In this document: positions 7,773 through 17,200 of the stretch, piece after piece
How the letters are laid out: every line of letters starts with the position of its first letter
Numbering within the stretch: position 1 is the first letter of the stretch
Program-made: the position numbers and the translations under genes
The notes under the pieces: generated by a model
What the model was told of the DNA's origin: nothing
Seen by the model: the letters and a program-made list of their open reading frames with translations, nothing else
Database searches by the model: none
NCBI GenBank assembly: GCA_002254825.2
Contig: NJEL02000001.1
Coordinates: 1 to 30,716 of the forward strand
Direction of reading: 5' to 3'
DNA length: 30,716 nucleotides
Origin: Methanosarcinales archaeon ex4572_44
GTDB taxonomy: Archaea > Halobacteriota > Methanosarcinia > Methanosarcinales > EX4572-44

Positions 7773-8189
7773 ATGAGTAGTGATCGGGATATATTGATAG
7801 AGCGGCTTGAGAAAGAGTTGTATGAGCGGGATAAATTATTGAGGGATGCGCGAGAGTCGATCGATCGTCTTCTGGCGGAGCGTGAGCGCGGAAGGGAGTT
7901 GATGGATCGTCTTGAGGTGCGGCTCACTGATCTTGAGCGCAGAGTGGCAGACGTGAACAATAAATATGAGGGGGTGATGATGGAGTTGTTGGATCAGAAG
8001 TCGTTGATCCAGGCTCATAAGAGGACAAAACCCACAGTTTTGTCGAGGCGTGTTGAGGCGGTGAGTGATAAGGTTGATGAGGGGTCTGATAGAGAATCGA
8101 GTAAGGATAATATTATAGTTGCTGATGATAGCGTGCCACCGTTGAGGGGTGGATCATCCGATGAGGAGAGTGACATAATCGAGATATGA
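7773..8189 (+). CDS. Coiled-coil protein upstream of smc
   Basis: The 138-residue product is a predicted coiled coil over about 5-78, very rich in Glu, Arg, Leu and Asp. It ends in an acidic, Ser-rich and probably disordered tail (about 100-138). There is no catalytic motif, signal peptide or membrane helix. It lies 18 nt before the chosen smc start and follows a clear promoter, so it should be co-expressed with SMC. It might be a small partner of the SMC complex or a regulator of it; that is inference from position and coil content only. Confidence 0.75.
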   Translation: MSSDRDILIERLEKELYERDKLLRDARESIDRLLAERERGRELMDRLEVRLTDLERRVADVNNKYEGVMMELLDQKSLIQAHKRTKPTVLSRRVEAVSDKVDEGSDRESSKDNIIVADDSVPPLRGGSSDEESDIIEI

Positions 8190-8207
8190 TGTTAGTTGGG
8201 GTTGTCG

Positions 8208-11200
8208 GTGCAGATAAGAGAAATAGCGTTTGAAAATTTTAAATCATTTGGAAAAAAGATTAGAATATCTTTTTTTGACGGTTTCACAGCGATATCAGGA
8301 CCGAATGGGAGTGGAAAGTCCAATATTATAGATGGAATCATCTTTTGTATGGGGCTCTCGGGTTCCCGTACTATGCGTGCAGAGAAACTGACAGATCTCA
8401 TATATAATGATGGTGGGAATAGTCCTGCGCACGCTGAGGTGAGTATAGCGATCGAGAACATGAGGGGAGAACTATCAGGTAGAGGAGATCTTGTCACCAT
8501 CACCAGGCGGGTTAAAGAGACCAACGCGGGATACTACAGCTACTATTACCTTGATGGTCGAGCTGTTACGCTCAGCGAGGTGCATGAGGAGTTGCGCAAG
8601 GCAAATATCACTCCAGAGGGCTACAATGTTGTTATGCAGGGTGATGTTACACGTATAATAGAGATGACTCCTTTCGAACGTCGCAGAATCGTTGATGAGA
8701 TTGCAGGTGTCAGTGAATTCGAGAACAAGAAGGAGCGGGCGCTGGGGGAGCTTGAGATTGTGCGCGAGCGTGTCGAGCGTGTGGACATCATACTTGAAGA
8801 GGTACAGTCACAACTACATCGGTTGAAACAGGAAAGGGATCATGCACTCAAGTACAGGGCTCTTCGAGACGAAAGGCGAAGATACGAGGGTTTCATAATA
8901 CTTGCACGGTTGAATGATTCAAAAAAAGAACTTGATGCAGTTCGGAGAGAATTAAACGAGAAAGATGGTAAAAAAGAGGTATTTCAAAAAGATTGTGTGC
9001 GGGAGAGACGTGCGCTGGAATCACTCGGGGCTCAGCTTCGGGGGTTGAATGAAGAGATTTTGGAGAAGGGGGAAGCTGAACAGATACGGGTGAAAAGGGA
9101 GATAGAAGAGATCAAAGGTGAGAAAGAAGTTTCCAGAAAGACGATCGATCTCCTCTCTGACGAGATAGGTGACATTGATAATGCGCGGCGCAAGGCTCTT
9201 GTTGAGATCAGCACGCTTCGGGAGAGGGCTGAAAGCCTCGAGGATCGGGTGGGAGAGGAGGAGCTTCGAAGAGAGACTCTGCAAAGCGAGATTGAAGAGA
9301 GAAAAATAGAAATGGGGGTTGTTAAAAATAAGATCGTTGAGGTGGATTCCGCGTATGCAGGAATACAAGAAAGGCTCAGTGAGTTAAAAAATAGATATGA
9401 AATACTTAAAAGTGAAAAAAACGAGTTGATTCGGAGTGAAGATCGATTACTTGATGCGATCAGGCGAAAAACACGTGATGCCACTGAGATCGAGGACGAG
9501 ATCAGAGAATCGCATGAGAAGATAGCGGGCGAGGAAGACGATAGAGAGAAACTCGTAAGAGAGATACGGGACATTACCAACGGGTTAAAAGAGATCTTCA
9601 GCGATCTTGAAGATCTTGAAAATAGTAGAACAAAGCTTCGAAGAGAGAAGAGCGGGATAGACCAGCACCTTGTCACATACCAGCAGCAATATATGAGGAT
9701 AGAGGCAGAGATGAAAGCCGCCCGTGATGCTAGTGGGTACAGCCGAGCTGTTGAGAGCATAATTGAAGCAAAGAGGAATCGGGAGCTTGAAGGGATCTAT
9801 GGCACCATAGCAGAGCTTGGAAAAACGGACAAACGCTATGCCACATCCCTCGAAATCGCAGCAGGAGCACGGATGCAGTCCATCGTGGTTGCAACCGATG
9901 AGGATGCAGCCTATGCGATAGCCCATCTGAGACAGCGGCGAAGAGGGCGTGCAACATTCCTTCCACTGAACAAACTCGCACCCAAAAGAGACCTTGAAAA
10001 GCCAGAAGAGAGCGGTGTTATAGATTACGCAGTGAACCTCGTCGAGTACGATCCAAGATTCGATCAGGCATTCTGGTACGTCTTCAGAGACACGCTGATC
10101 GTTGAAACGCTCAGTGATGCACGAAGGTTCATGGGCCGATACCGCATGGTCACGCTCGAAGGCGATGTGGTTGAGCGCGGTGGAGCAATGACGGGCGGGA
10201 CCGCACGTTCAAGACTTGGATTTGCAAGTGGAGAGGGCGAGAAGCTTGCAAGGCTGGGAGAAAAGATAACAGAGCTTGAATCCCACAAAAAGAGTGCAGA
10301 AAATAAGCTCGACAAGACAGAATCGCACATATACACACTACAGAAAGAGATAGCCCAGAGTGAGAAGGCATTGTCAAAGAAGCAACTGGAACTTGACGAT
10401 ATGAAAGGTCGTGGAGAACGACTCACAGAGTTGATTAAAAAGAGAGAAAAAGAGCTTGAAGTTATTAAAAATGATCGAATAGCGATTAAAAGAGAAATGG
10501 AAGAGATAGAAGAAGATAAAACTCTTAAAAACAATAATATAAGAGAACTTGAAGATGAAATACGCGAACTTGAAGAGAAGATGAAAGACTCGCCAATCCC
10601 AGGACTCACAGAAGAGGCCAACAGTCTGCAGGACAAAATAGACCACTCCAACAAACGAATCGTTGATGTCGAAGCAACGATCAACAGCATAAACCTTGAG
10701 AAGAGATATGCAGAAGAAAAAATCGATGAGATAAAAGAGAACATGCACGGACTTGAAACCAAGAGAGAAGAGCGTTTGAAGAAAATAGAAGATCTCAAAG
10801 ACGAGATAAAAGAGTTCGAAGAGAAACTGAGAGAAAAAAAGGAACGTGAAGAAGAACTCTCAATTGAACTTGCACAACTCCAGAAAGAGAGAGAAAATAT
10901 ACAAAAAACTTATAATGACACAGAAGAAGAAGTGCTGCGAATCAAAACAGCGATTAAAGGGCTTGAAACTGAGATCATTGGGTTGGATGCAACCATGGAA
11001 GCAATCAAAGAGCAGATAAGCGAGATGCAAAAAGAAGTAGAGGAACGAGACCTGGACGAATCTATCGAGGTTCCAACGAGCCACGAGGTCCAAACCCGGA
11101 TCAAAAGCATCGAACGTGGAATGGAACGGCTCGAACCTGTTAACATGCGAGCAATCGACGAATACAGCGAAGTAGAAGAGAGAGAGAAAGATCTGCAGGC

Positions 11201-11720
11201 AAGACGCAACACACTATTTCACGAGCGAAAAGAACTACTCAAACGCATCAAACAGTACGAACAGATGAAAAAAGACGCATTCGCAGAGGCTTACAACAAC
11301 ATAAACACACACTTCAAAGAAATATTCGCAGAACTCTCAGATGGCACAGGAGAGATCATACTCGAAAACCCCAGAGACCCTTTCACAGGCGGACTGACAA
11401 TAAAAGCACGACCGAGAGACAAAACAGAACAGCGACTTGAAGCAATGTCAGGCGGCGAGAAAAGCCTCACAGCACTCGCACTCATATTCGCAATACAAGA
11501 ATACCGACCAGCACCCTTCTACGCCTTCGACGAAATAGACATGTTCCTCGACAGCTCAAACGCACAACGCGTCGCACAACGTGTAAAAAAATCCTCCACA
11601 AAAGCACAATTCATCGTAGTAACACTCAGAAAACCAATGATAGAAGCATCAGACCGAATCATCGGCGTAACAATGCAAGAAAACAACATCACCAGTATAA
11701 CAGGAGTGAAAAACCGATGA
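8208..11720 (+). CDS. smc: Chromosome segregation ATPase SMC
   Basis: SMC dimers organise and help segregate the chromosome by DNA loop extrusion or entrapment. The 1170-residue product has the full architecture. The Walker A motif GPNGSGKS is at about 31-38 and a long coiled coil follows. The hinge, about 515-635, includes IYGTIAELG and the segment around SIVVATDEDAAYAI. The returning coil follows, then the ABC signature MSGGEKS (about 1080-1086) and Walker B with DEID (about 1108-1111). I chose GTG 8208, giving MQIREIAFENFKSFG as in other archaeal SMCs; TTG 8196 and 8202 lie further upstream. The stop overlaps the pdxT start as ATGA. No scpA or scpB follows, which is the more usual neighbour. 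The coding strand drifts from G/T-rich to A/C-rich along the gene. Confidence 0.96.
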   Translation: MQIREIAFENFKSFGKKIRISFFDGFTAISGPNGSGKSNIIDGIIFCMGLSGSRTMRAEKLTDLIYNDGGNSPAHAEVSIAIENMRGELSGRGDLVTITRRVKETNAGYYSYYYLDGRAVTLSEVHEELRKANITPEGYNVVMQGDVTRIIEMTPFERRRIVDEIAGVSEFENKKERALGELEIVRERVERVDIILEEVQSQLHRLKQERDHALKYRALRDERRRYEGFIILARLNDSKKELDAVRRELNEKDGKKEVFQKDCVRERRALESLGAQLRGLNEEILEKGEAEQIRVKREIEEIKGEKEVSRKTIDLLSDEIGDIDNARRKALVEISTLRERAESLEDRVGEEELRRETLQSEIEERKIEMGVVKNKIVEVDSAYAGIQERLSELKNRYEILKSEKNELIRSEDRLLDAIRRKTRDATEIEDEIRESHEKIAGEEDDREKLVREIRDITNGLKEIFSDLEDLENSRTKLRREKSGIDQHLVTYQQQYMRIEAEMKAARDASGYSRAVESIIEAKRNRELEGIYGTIAELGKTDKRYATSLEIAAGARMQSIVVATDEDAAYAIAHLRQRRRGRATFLPLNKLAPKRDLEKPEESGVIDYAVNLVEYDPRFDQAFWYVFRDTLIVETLSDARRFMGRYRMVTLEGDVVERGGAMTGGTARSRLGFASGEGEKLARLGEKITELESHKKSAENKLDKTESHIYTLQKEIAQSEKALSKKQLELDDMKGRGERLTELIKKREKELEVIKNDRIAIKREMEEIEEDKTLKNNNIRELEDEIRELEEKMKDSPIPGLTEEANSLQDKIDHSNKRIVDVEATINSINLEKRYAEEKIDEIKENMHGLETKREERLKKIEDLKDEIKEFEEKLREKKEREEELSIELAQLQKERENIQKTYNDTEEEVLRIKTAIKGLETEIIGLDATMEAIKEQISEMQKEVEERDLDESIEVPTSHEVQTRIKSIERGMERLEPVNMRAIDEYSEVEEREKDLQARRNTLFHERKELLKRIKQYEQMKKDAFAEAYNNINTHFKEIFAELSDGTGEIILENPRDPFTGGLTIKARPRDKTEQRLEAMSGGEKSLTALALIFAIQEYRPAPFYAFDEIDMFLDSSNAQRVAQRVKKSSTKAQFIVVTLRKPMIEASDRIIGVTMQENNITSITGVKNR

Positions 11721-12313
11721 AAATTGGAGTAATCGCAATACAAGGAAATATCGAAGAACACATCCACGCCCTAAACCAAGCAATGAAGAAAGAACAGATA
11801 GACGGCACAGTAATACCAGTAAAACACAGAGGAATAATACCAAAATGCGACGGCATAGTAATCCCAGGAGGCGAAAGCACCACACTCTGCCGCCTCATGA
11901 AAAAAGAAGGCATCGACACAGAGATCAAAAACGCCGCTCAAAAGAACAGACCAATATTCGCAACCTGCGCAGGACTGATCGCCATAGCAAAAAAAGGCGG
12001 AAAAGAAGCAGAACAAACAAAACAGGAACTACTCGGAATAATCGACCTTGAAGTTGAAAGAAACGCCTTCGGACGCCAACGCGAATCCTTCGAAACAGAA
12101 GTAAGGATAAACTTCCTCGAAACGCCCTACAACGCAATCTTCATCCGAGCACCAAAAATCACACGAGTCGGAAAAGACGTAGAAACCATAGCCACACTCA
12201 ACAACAACATCATAGCCGCAAAACAAAAAAACACAATCGCCTTGTCCTTCCACCCAGAACTAACAAACGACACCCGCATACACCAACACTACATCAAACT
12301 CATCAAAAAATAG
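11717..12313 (+). CDS. pdxT: Pyridoxal 5'-phosphate synthase glutaminase subunit PdxT
   Basis: PdxT hydrolyses glutamine and passes ammonia to PdxS, which makes pyridoxal 5'-phosphate from a pentose and a triose phosphate. The 198-residue product has the class I amidotransferase features: GGESTT (51-56), nucleophile Cys84 in FATCAG, RNAFGRQRESFE (115-126) and the His179/Glu181 pair in SFHPEL. Length and motifs are normal for the family. It starts within the smc stop codon (ATGA), so translation is coupled. pdxS is not in this window. The coding strand is extremely A/C-rich. Confidence 0.95.
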   Translation: MKIGVIAIQGNIEEHIHALNQAMKKEQIDGTVIPVKHRGIIPKCDGIVIPGGESTTLCRLMKKEGIDTEIKNAAQKNRPIFATCAGLIAIAKKGGKEAEQTKQELLGIIDLEVERNAFGRQRESFETEVRINFLETPYNAIFIRAPKITRVGKDVETIATLNNNIIAAKQKNTIALSFHPELTNDTRIHQHYIKLIKK

Positions 12314-12374
12314 AAGAACCACTAACCCTACCTTAGAAAAACAGGGAGTTAAAACTGATTATTTTTATTTTTGG
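12314..12374 (+). terminator. Convergent intergenic region with T-rich termination signal
   Basis: The 51-nt gap between pdxT and the convergent cytochrome gene ends in ATTATTTTTATTTTT on the plus strand (about 12359-12373), partly inside the last codons of the opposite gene. Oligo-T runs are the usual archaeal intrinsic terminators. No stable hairpin is seen. Confidence 0.4.
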
Positions 12375-12886
12375 AGCGTCAAATCTTCGTGCATACTCTG
12401 GATGTCTTCTACGTGGCATAGGTCACAGGCATATCCTCTGTAGATGTGGATCTCGATGATTCCTCCAAAGCTTGGTTTGAGGGGGTCTTTTGGATCGTGG
12501 CAGGTGTCGCATACTATTTCGTGTCCTGGCAGGCGTTCTGGAACAGATGTCGTCGGGTTGTGGCAGTACGTGCATGAGAGGTTCACTGTTGAGTCGCTCG
12601 TGTGCAGGTCATGAATCTTTGAGCCATGGCATGCTGCACAGTAGATCCCACCATTCATATGCTTTGGGATCTTCTCTGGTTCCATGTGGCATATCGTGCA
12701 GTCGATGCTCTGTCCTGGTATGTCTTTGAACTCGGGTATAACCACCGCGTCTGTTGCCGCTTCTGTCTCTCTATCTGAAGGGGGCGTGGATATATCGGTG
12801 GTGAGTGCTATGTATGTGATGCTTCCTATAAGCACGATGCATGTTATCAGCATCGCTATAAGGTATGGCGTGTCACGGTTCTTCAT
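12365..12886 (-). CDS. Membrane-anchored pentahaem cytochrome c
   Basis: The 173-residue product has one N-terminal membrane helix (about 8-29) and no charged cleavage site, so it is probably anchored with the rest outside. Five CxxCH haem motifs follow: CTIC, CAAC, CTYC, CDTC and CDLC, each followed by His. It resembles small anchored electron-transfer cytochromes in size but not clearly NrfH. It is the last gene of the cytochrome operon. I chose ATG 12886, which overlaps the lipoprotein stop as ATGA; GTG 12892 is an alternative. Its likely role is to pass electrons between the membrane pool and the larger cytochromes. Confidence 0.85.
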   Translation of the reverse strand: MKNRDTPYLIAMLITCIVLIGSITYIALTTDISTPPSDRETEAATDAVVIPEFKDIPGQSIDCTICHMEPEKIPKHMNGGIYCAACHGSKIHDLHTSDSTVNLSCTYCHNPTTSVPERLPGHEIVCDTCHDPKDPLKPSFGGIIEIHIYRGYACDLCHVEDIQSMHEDLTLQK

Positions 12887-13311
12887 TGCCACTTTATGGT
12901 GATTGTTTTGCTGTCAACCAGATCTCCGTTTTCGTCCACCACTTTCATGATCACGTTGACACTCTCGCCCGGTTCTGGCATTGTCATGAGTTCTGATGTT
13001 AGCTTGTACTCGCCTGGTCCAGTGTATGCTGCAGAGCGCCAGTAACTTATCTTCTGCAGGCTATCTTTCTCTATTATGTGGAGAACTACGCCTGGGGTCT
13101 GTGCTGGATTCTCGCGGTACTCTTCAAGAGCGCTCGCAGTGTGTTGTTCTGCCACGAGTTCTGTGATCCGCGACACATTATCTGTCTCAGTGATCGTTGC
13201 TCTGGCTGTGACAACGGTTTTATCTCCACCGATGCAGCCTGATAGAATCACCATGAGTGATAATACTATCAGCAGCCCTGCTATGGTTTCTACTGTGATT
13301 TTGGTCTTCAT
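12883..13311 (-). CDS. Predicted lipoprotein of the cytochrome operon
   Basis: The 142-residue product starts with a hydrophobic signal (about 8-24) ending in the lipobox LSGC, with Cys26 as the predicted lipidated residue. The mature part contains an Ala/Thr/Glu-rich helix region and a C-terminal beta-sandwich-like part. That part includes PGESVNVIMKVVDENGDLV, a pattern common in extracellular Ig-like domains. It has no haem motif. GAGGTGA at 13315-13321 is a strong ribosome binding site. Its position between cytochrome genes suggests a scaffold or anchor for the exported complex; the function is otherwise unknown. Confidence 0.75.
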   Translation of the reverse strand: MKTKITVETIAGLLIVLSLMVILSGCIGGDKTVVTARATITETDNVSRITELVAEQHTASALEEYRENPAQTPGVVLHIIEKDSLQKISYWRSAAYTGPGEYKLTSELMTMPEPGESVNVIMKVVDENGDLVDSKTITIKWQ

Positions 13312-13349
13312 ACTTCACCTCTACATAATATATCTTTCTTGTTGTACAT

Positions 13350-13360
13350 AAAATATTATA
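13350..13360 (-). promoter_or_regulatory. Possible internal promoter for lipoprotein and pentahaem genes
   Basis: On the minus strand TATAATATTTTATG covers this position, about 40 nt upstream of ATG 13311. The 99-nt gap after the tetrahaem gene is the largest in the cytochrome operon, so a second transcript for the last two genes is plausible. Confidence 0.45.
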
Positions 13361-13410
13361 GTTTTTCCACTCAAACAATCGCGAACCTGAAGCCGAGCAG
13401 TTTTCCGCGT

Positions 13411-14223
13411 CTATATGTATTTTCGTCTTTGTGATGATTTATTTGCATGGGTGTTGTGTACCTCTGTGGTGGTGGTTGCGTTGGTTGTTATCTCGCCGTG
13501 GCACGCTCCACACGACAGGTATCCTTTCGTGAGTCGATCGTCAATTGAGTTTCCGGGTGTGTTGTTGAAAGGTATTCCAGCGGGGTAGGAACTTGATTGG
13601 TTGATGAGAAGATGGTAAAGTGGTGAATGCACGTTCCCCTGGCTTAGTAGGGCGCCTGCTTCTGTAACCCCTATGGTTGCTGTTGTGAAGAGGCTCTGGT
13701 TGTTGTAAGTATAATTGTTGTTTCCGTGGCAACGATCATCGTCACAGGTGCGAACGACTGATGTGTGTGCCCCAGAGAATCCGAATATTGTGGAGTTGTG
13801 GCAGAGGTGGCATACTTCATACCCGTTTATCTCGTTATTCCTGTCTCTGTCGAGTGAAACTGCGTTGGTGGTGCCATCGCTCGTGCGCTGCCATTTATCT
13901 ATCGTGGAGTTCCACTCCCATATATCGCTTGTGCCATCGCCGTCCCCATCATAGTTGGTGACTATGTGTGTATTGTTGTACGAGATCCCTGAAATTGAGA
14001 GATACGTTGTGTAGTTGGTGTTGTTCGCAGCGCGCAGGTGAGCGTTTCGCACATAGCCCTGGCTTGCCATGAACTCGTTGTACTCGCCCGAATGACACTT
14101 TGTGCAGTTCTTATCAGCGTAAAAGGTATGCATACCAGAAAACATGCTCAGGGTATCGGGCATGATGAAAACTATAATGGCAATGATTCCAACGAGGAGT
14201 ATTGCTATCTGGTATCGCTTCAA
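13411..14223 (-). CDS. Membrane-anchored multihaem cytochrome c (about four haems)
   Basis: The 270-residue product has an N-terminal membrane helix (about 4-22). Three canonical haem motifs (CTKCH, CHLCH, CGACH) and one CX4CH motif (CDDDRCH) follow. Between the first and second motifs is an Asp/Asn-rich stretch (DGDGDGTSD and DRDRNNE), which may bind Ca2+. Many N-x-S/T sites fit an extracellular glycoprotein. The start is a TTG that overlaps the stop of the giant cytochrome (TTGA), so it should be translationally coupled. It may hold the giant cytochrome at the membrane and relay electrons to it. Confidence 0.82.
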   Translation of the reverse strand: MKRYQIAILLVGIIAIIVFIMPDTLSMFSGMHTFYADKNCTKCHSGEYNEFMASQGYVRNAHLRAANNTNYTTYLSISGISYNNTHIVTNYDGDGDGTSDIWEWNSTIDKWQRTSDGTTNAVSLDRDRNNEINGYEVCHLCHNSTIFGFSGAHTSVVRTCDDDRCHGNNNYTYNNQSLFTTATIGVTEAGALLSQGNVHSPLYHLLINQSSSYPAGIPFNNTPGNSIDDRLTKGYLSCGACHGEITTNATTTTEVHNTHANKSSQRRKYI

Positions 14224-17200
14224 ACAAACACCCCCTCTGGGAAGATCTTATCAGGTAATACGTGACACCATCTACACTCCTGCTCTGCCGATGAATTATA
14301 GTTTCCTATTGCACTGTTGTATCCAGACTCTGCGTGGCATGTTGTGCAGTTTGTAATCATCAGGACTGATGATCTTGGCGTCTCTGTCACATTGTGCCTG
14401 CCGGTTTCGTTCAAGAAATCATTCTGGTGTGAATGGCAGCATTCACACCATTTCCATGTGTACTCTTCGGTCGGGTGGTCACACGTTGTATTGATGTGAC
14501 AGTCGGTGCAGTTGAGAGATGCGTGCACGCTGGAATTAAACATCGTCTCATTCACATAATATTTTTTTGCATCAGAATCCTCAAGTCCATAGTGGCAGCT
14601 GTCGCATTCTTCTGCCCATGTTATGGCAGGGATGGTCAGGTTTTTGTCGTGTATTCTGCCTCTGTCATGACACTCTGAGATGATGCACGATGAGAGTTGT
14701 GATGCATGCGGGATGTTCTCGGTGTAATTTGGTGGGCCTGATCGCTCAAAGATCTCAATAAACTCGTTAGTAGAATTCCTGTGACACCACGTGCAATCTG
14801 ATAGGTTGCTTGTTGTGGCGATGTCTGGACGGCTGCGCGGATAATGTGATGATTGTGAAAGGTTCACACGATAGGTGGCGTTTCCGCCAGCATCGAAGCC
14901 CGCGATTTTCATCGTGCTCAGATTATGGCAACCATATCCGCAGGATTCTGAGTTCGTGTCCGCGGTGGTGCGTGCGGTGATGTTGACACCGCTCTTGAAA
15001 TGGTTGTAGACAGCGGGCGCATTGCTTACGTTTTGGTACGCGTAGGTTCCGTTGTGGCATTCATAGCAGAGATACGCATAGTTGTTAAAGGTATCCTCGT
15101 GTCCCCTTTCAGGATATGCTCCATTTGGCACATGGCAGCCCCAGCACTTAGAGTTATTCGCATCACCGACCTCTGATTCAGCTATACTGGTCATGTTCTC
15201 GTTTAAGTCTGCGTGCACCCCTGCATTCACAGCGGTCACATTGATCTCATACACGCTGATCCTATTTGCACCATAGAGCGCGTGGCAATCTGTGCAGTTT
15301 CCACTGCTATACGCCCGTGTCAATGTCTCCTTGTGCAATCGTCCTGTGCCATGACATTCATCGCATCTTTTAGTTCCCTCATGCTGAATGTTCTTGTCGT
15401 TCTCATACTCCATAAAAACTGTTGATGTATTCTGGTGGCAGTAGGCACAGTATGCTGTTGAATTTGCAGGATTGTAGATCGCTACGATGTCGGTTCGGTT
15501 GTTTCCGTAGTGTGATGTGATCGAGAAGTTCGTGTAATAGGGTGTTATCTCATTCTCATCGAATGCGTAGAACATCTCTGTTTGATTGTGACAGCCCATG
15601 CACGAGTCCGAATCTGCGGGGCGTGTCCAGTGTGCTGAGATATTGGTTCCGTTCTTGAAGTGATTGTGCACTTGGGGTGCATTGCTCACGTTACTAAATA
15701 TAGGGATGCTATTCTTGTTGTGGCAGTCATAGCAGTGGTATGCAGGGTCTAGCCGGTTGCTGTGCTCCTCCACGCCAGTTCCCTCTGGAAAGTGGCAGAC
15801 CCAGCAGGATCGGTTGGTGTCGTTTTGGGTGTCAGCATCATTCATCTTGCTGTGGTTCATTGCACTTGCATAGACCGTTTCATCGATCCTATGTCTGGTT
15901 GCACCTCCCTCGACGCCATGACACGTGAGGCAGTCAGGACCACCAGTGATGCTCTCCACGTTCATTTTGTGGAGGTTATCAGGCGTTTGATCGTTTGCAT
16001 GGCAGTGGTAACATCCATCCACAGAGTTTGCTTCGTCTGTGGAGTTGCCGTGTTTGTTCTGGGTTGCATTACCATAAAGCGTTGCGTTCGTGGTGTCGTT
16101 ATGGCAGTATCTGCATTTATTCGTCGGGGTGAGAAGTTCACTCGTTGTGCCATAATGTGAGACGGCTGAGAAGACCGTGTGCCCGAGTTCCTTGTAGGCT
16201 GTGTCGCCGTGATCTTGGTCGATGCTGTTGTTGTGGCAGTCCACACAACGTCCGTTGTTGCTGTGCACGTTTGTCTTGACGAGCGTTGCATTTGGGTAAT
16301 GCTCGGTTATCACTGGGGGCAGTTTGTTTAGACCCAGAATTGGATCACTTGCGCTCTCCCAAGTATATCCTTCACTCGTAGAACTGTTCCATGCATCGCT
16401 TCTTGCGTGGCAATCCTCACAGGTATATGGCATCTCATCTGTCTCGATAACTCCGCTATCATCCATATCGGTGATTCCGTTTCGATCGCCCATACCCTCT
16501 GGGATCGTGCCATCGCTCTGGTGGCAGCCCCAGCACGGAGTTGATCTGTTATCCAAGCCATACCCTTCATAAAGAAGGGTGTTATTCAGGATGTTTCCAT
16601 GAATCCCGTTAGCGATAGCAGTGGCATTGACCAGCGACTGCACACCATATTCGCTGTCCACATCATGGCATAAGACACAGTTCGGACCGCCGCCTGCGTA
16701 TAGCGATTCGTTGTGGAAGTGTGTGAGAGTGCTCTCGTTCACACTTCCTACCCAATCAGGCCTGACATGGCAGTAGGTGTAACACTCAGAAACGTTTGTT
16801 GTGTCAGCGCCGTACATATCTCCGCTGATGTTCGTGGCATTGCCCCAGATTGCACCGTTTGTCTCGTTGCAATGGCAGAAGAGGCAGTTTGTGGTGTCAA
16901 CTAAATTTTGCGTTTTGCTTAGACCGTAGTGCGAGACATCGCCTGTTGTGGTTCTACCCGTGTAGGTGGTCCAGCCACCGCTTTTCAACTTCCAGACCTC
17001 TAAATTGCCTATCTCAACATCCGAAAGAACGCTCGACGCGTGACAGTCGTCACATGAGCCACCCTTGCCCACGTCAGTCTGGATGAGGATCGATTCTGCG
17101 CCCTTTGTAGTCGGCCCGTGATTGTCGATCGCTGCAACCAACCCTTGCGTGTGCGACGGCTGACCATCGATAGGTCCGTGGCATTTCGCACACTTGTAGG

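Noticed and set aside
9032..9760. Long minus-strand frames inside smc (also 10064-10798)
   Set aside because: Ser-rich frames opposite Glu/Arg-rich coiled coil are expected shadows of smc.
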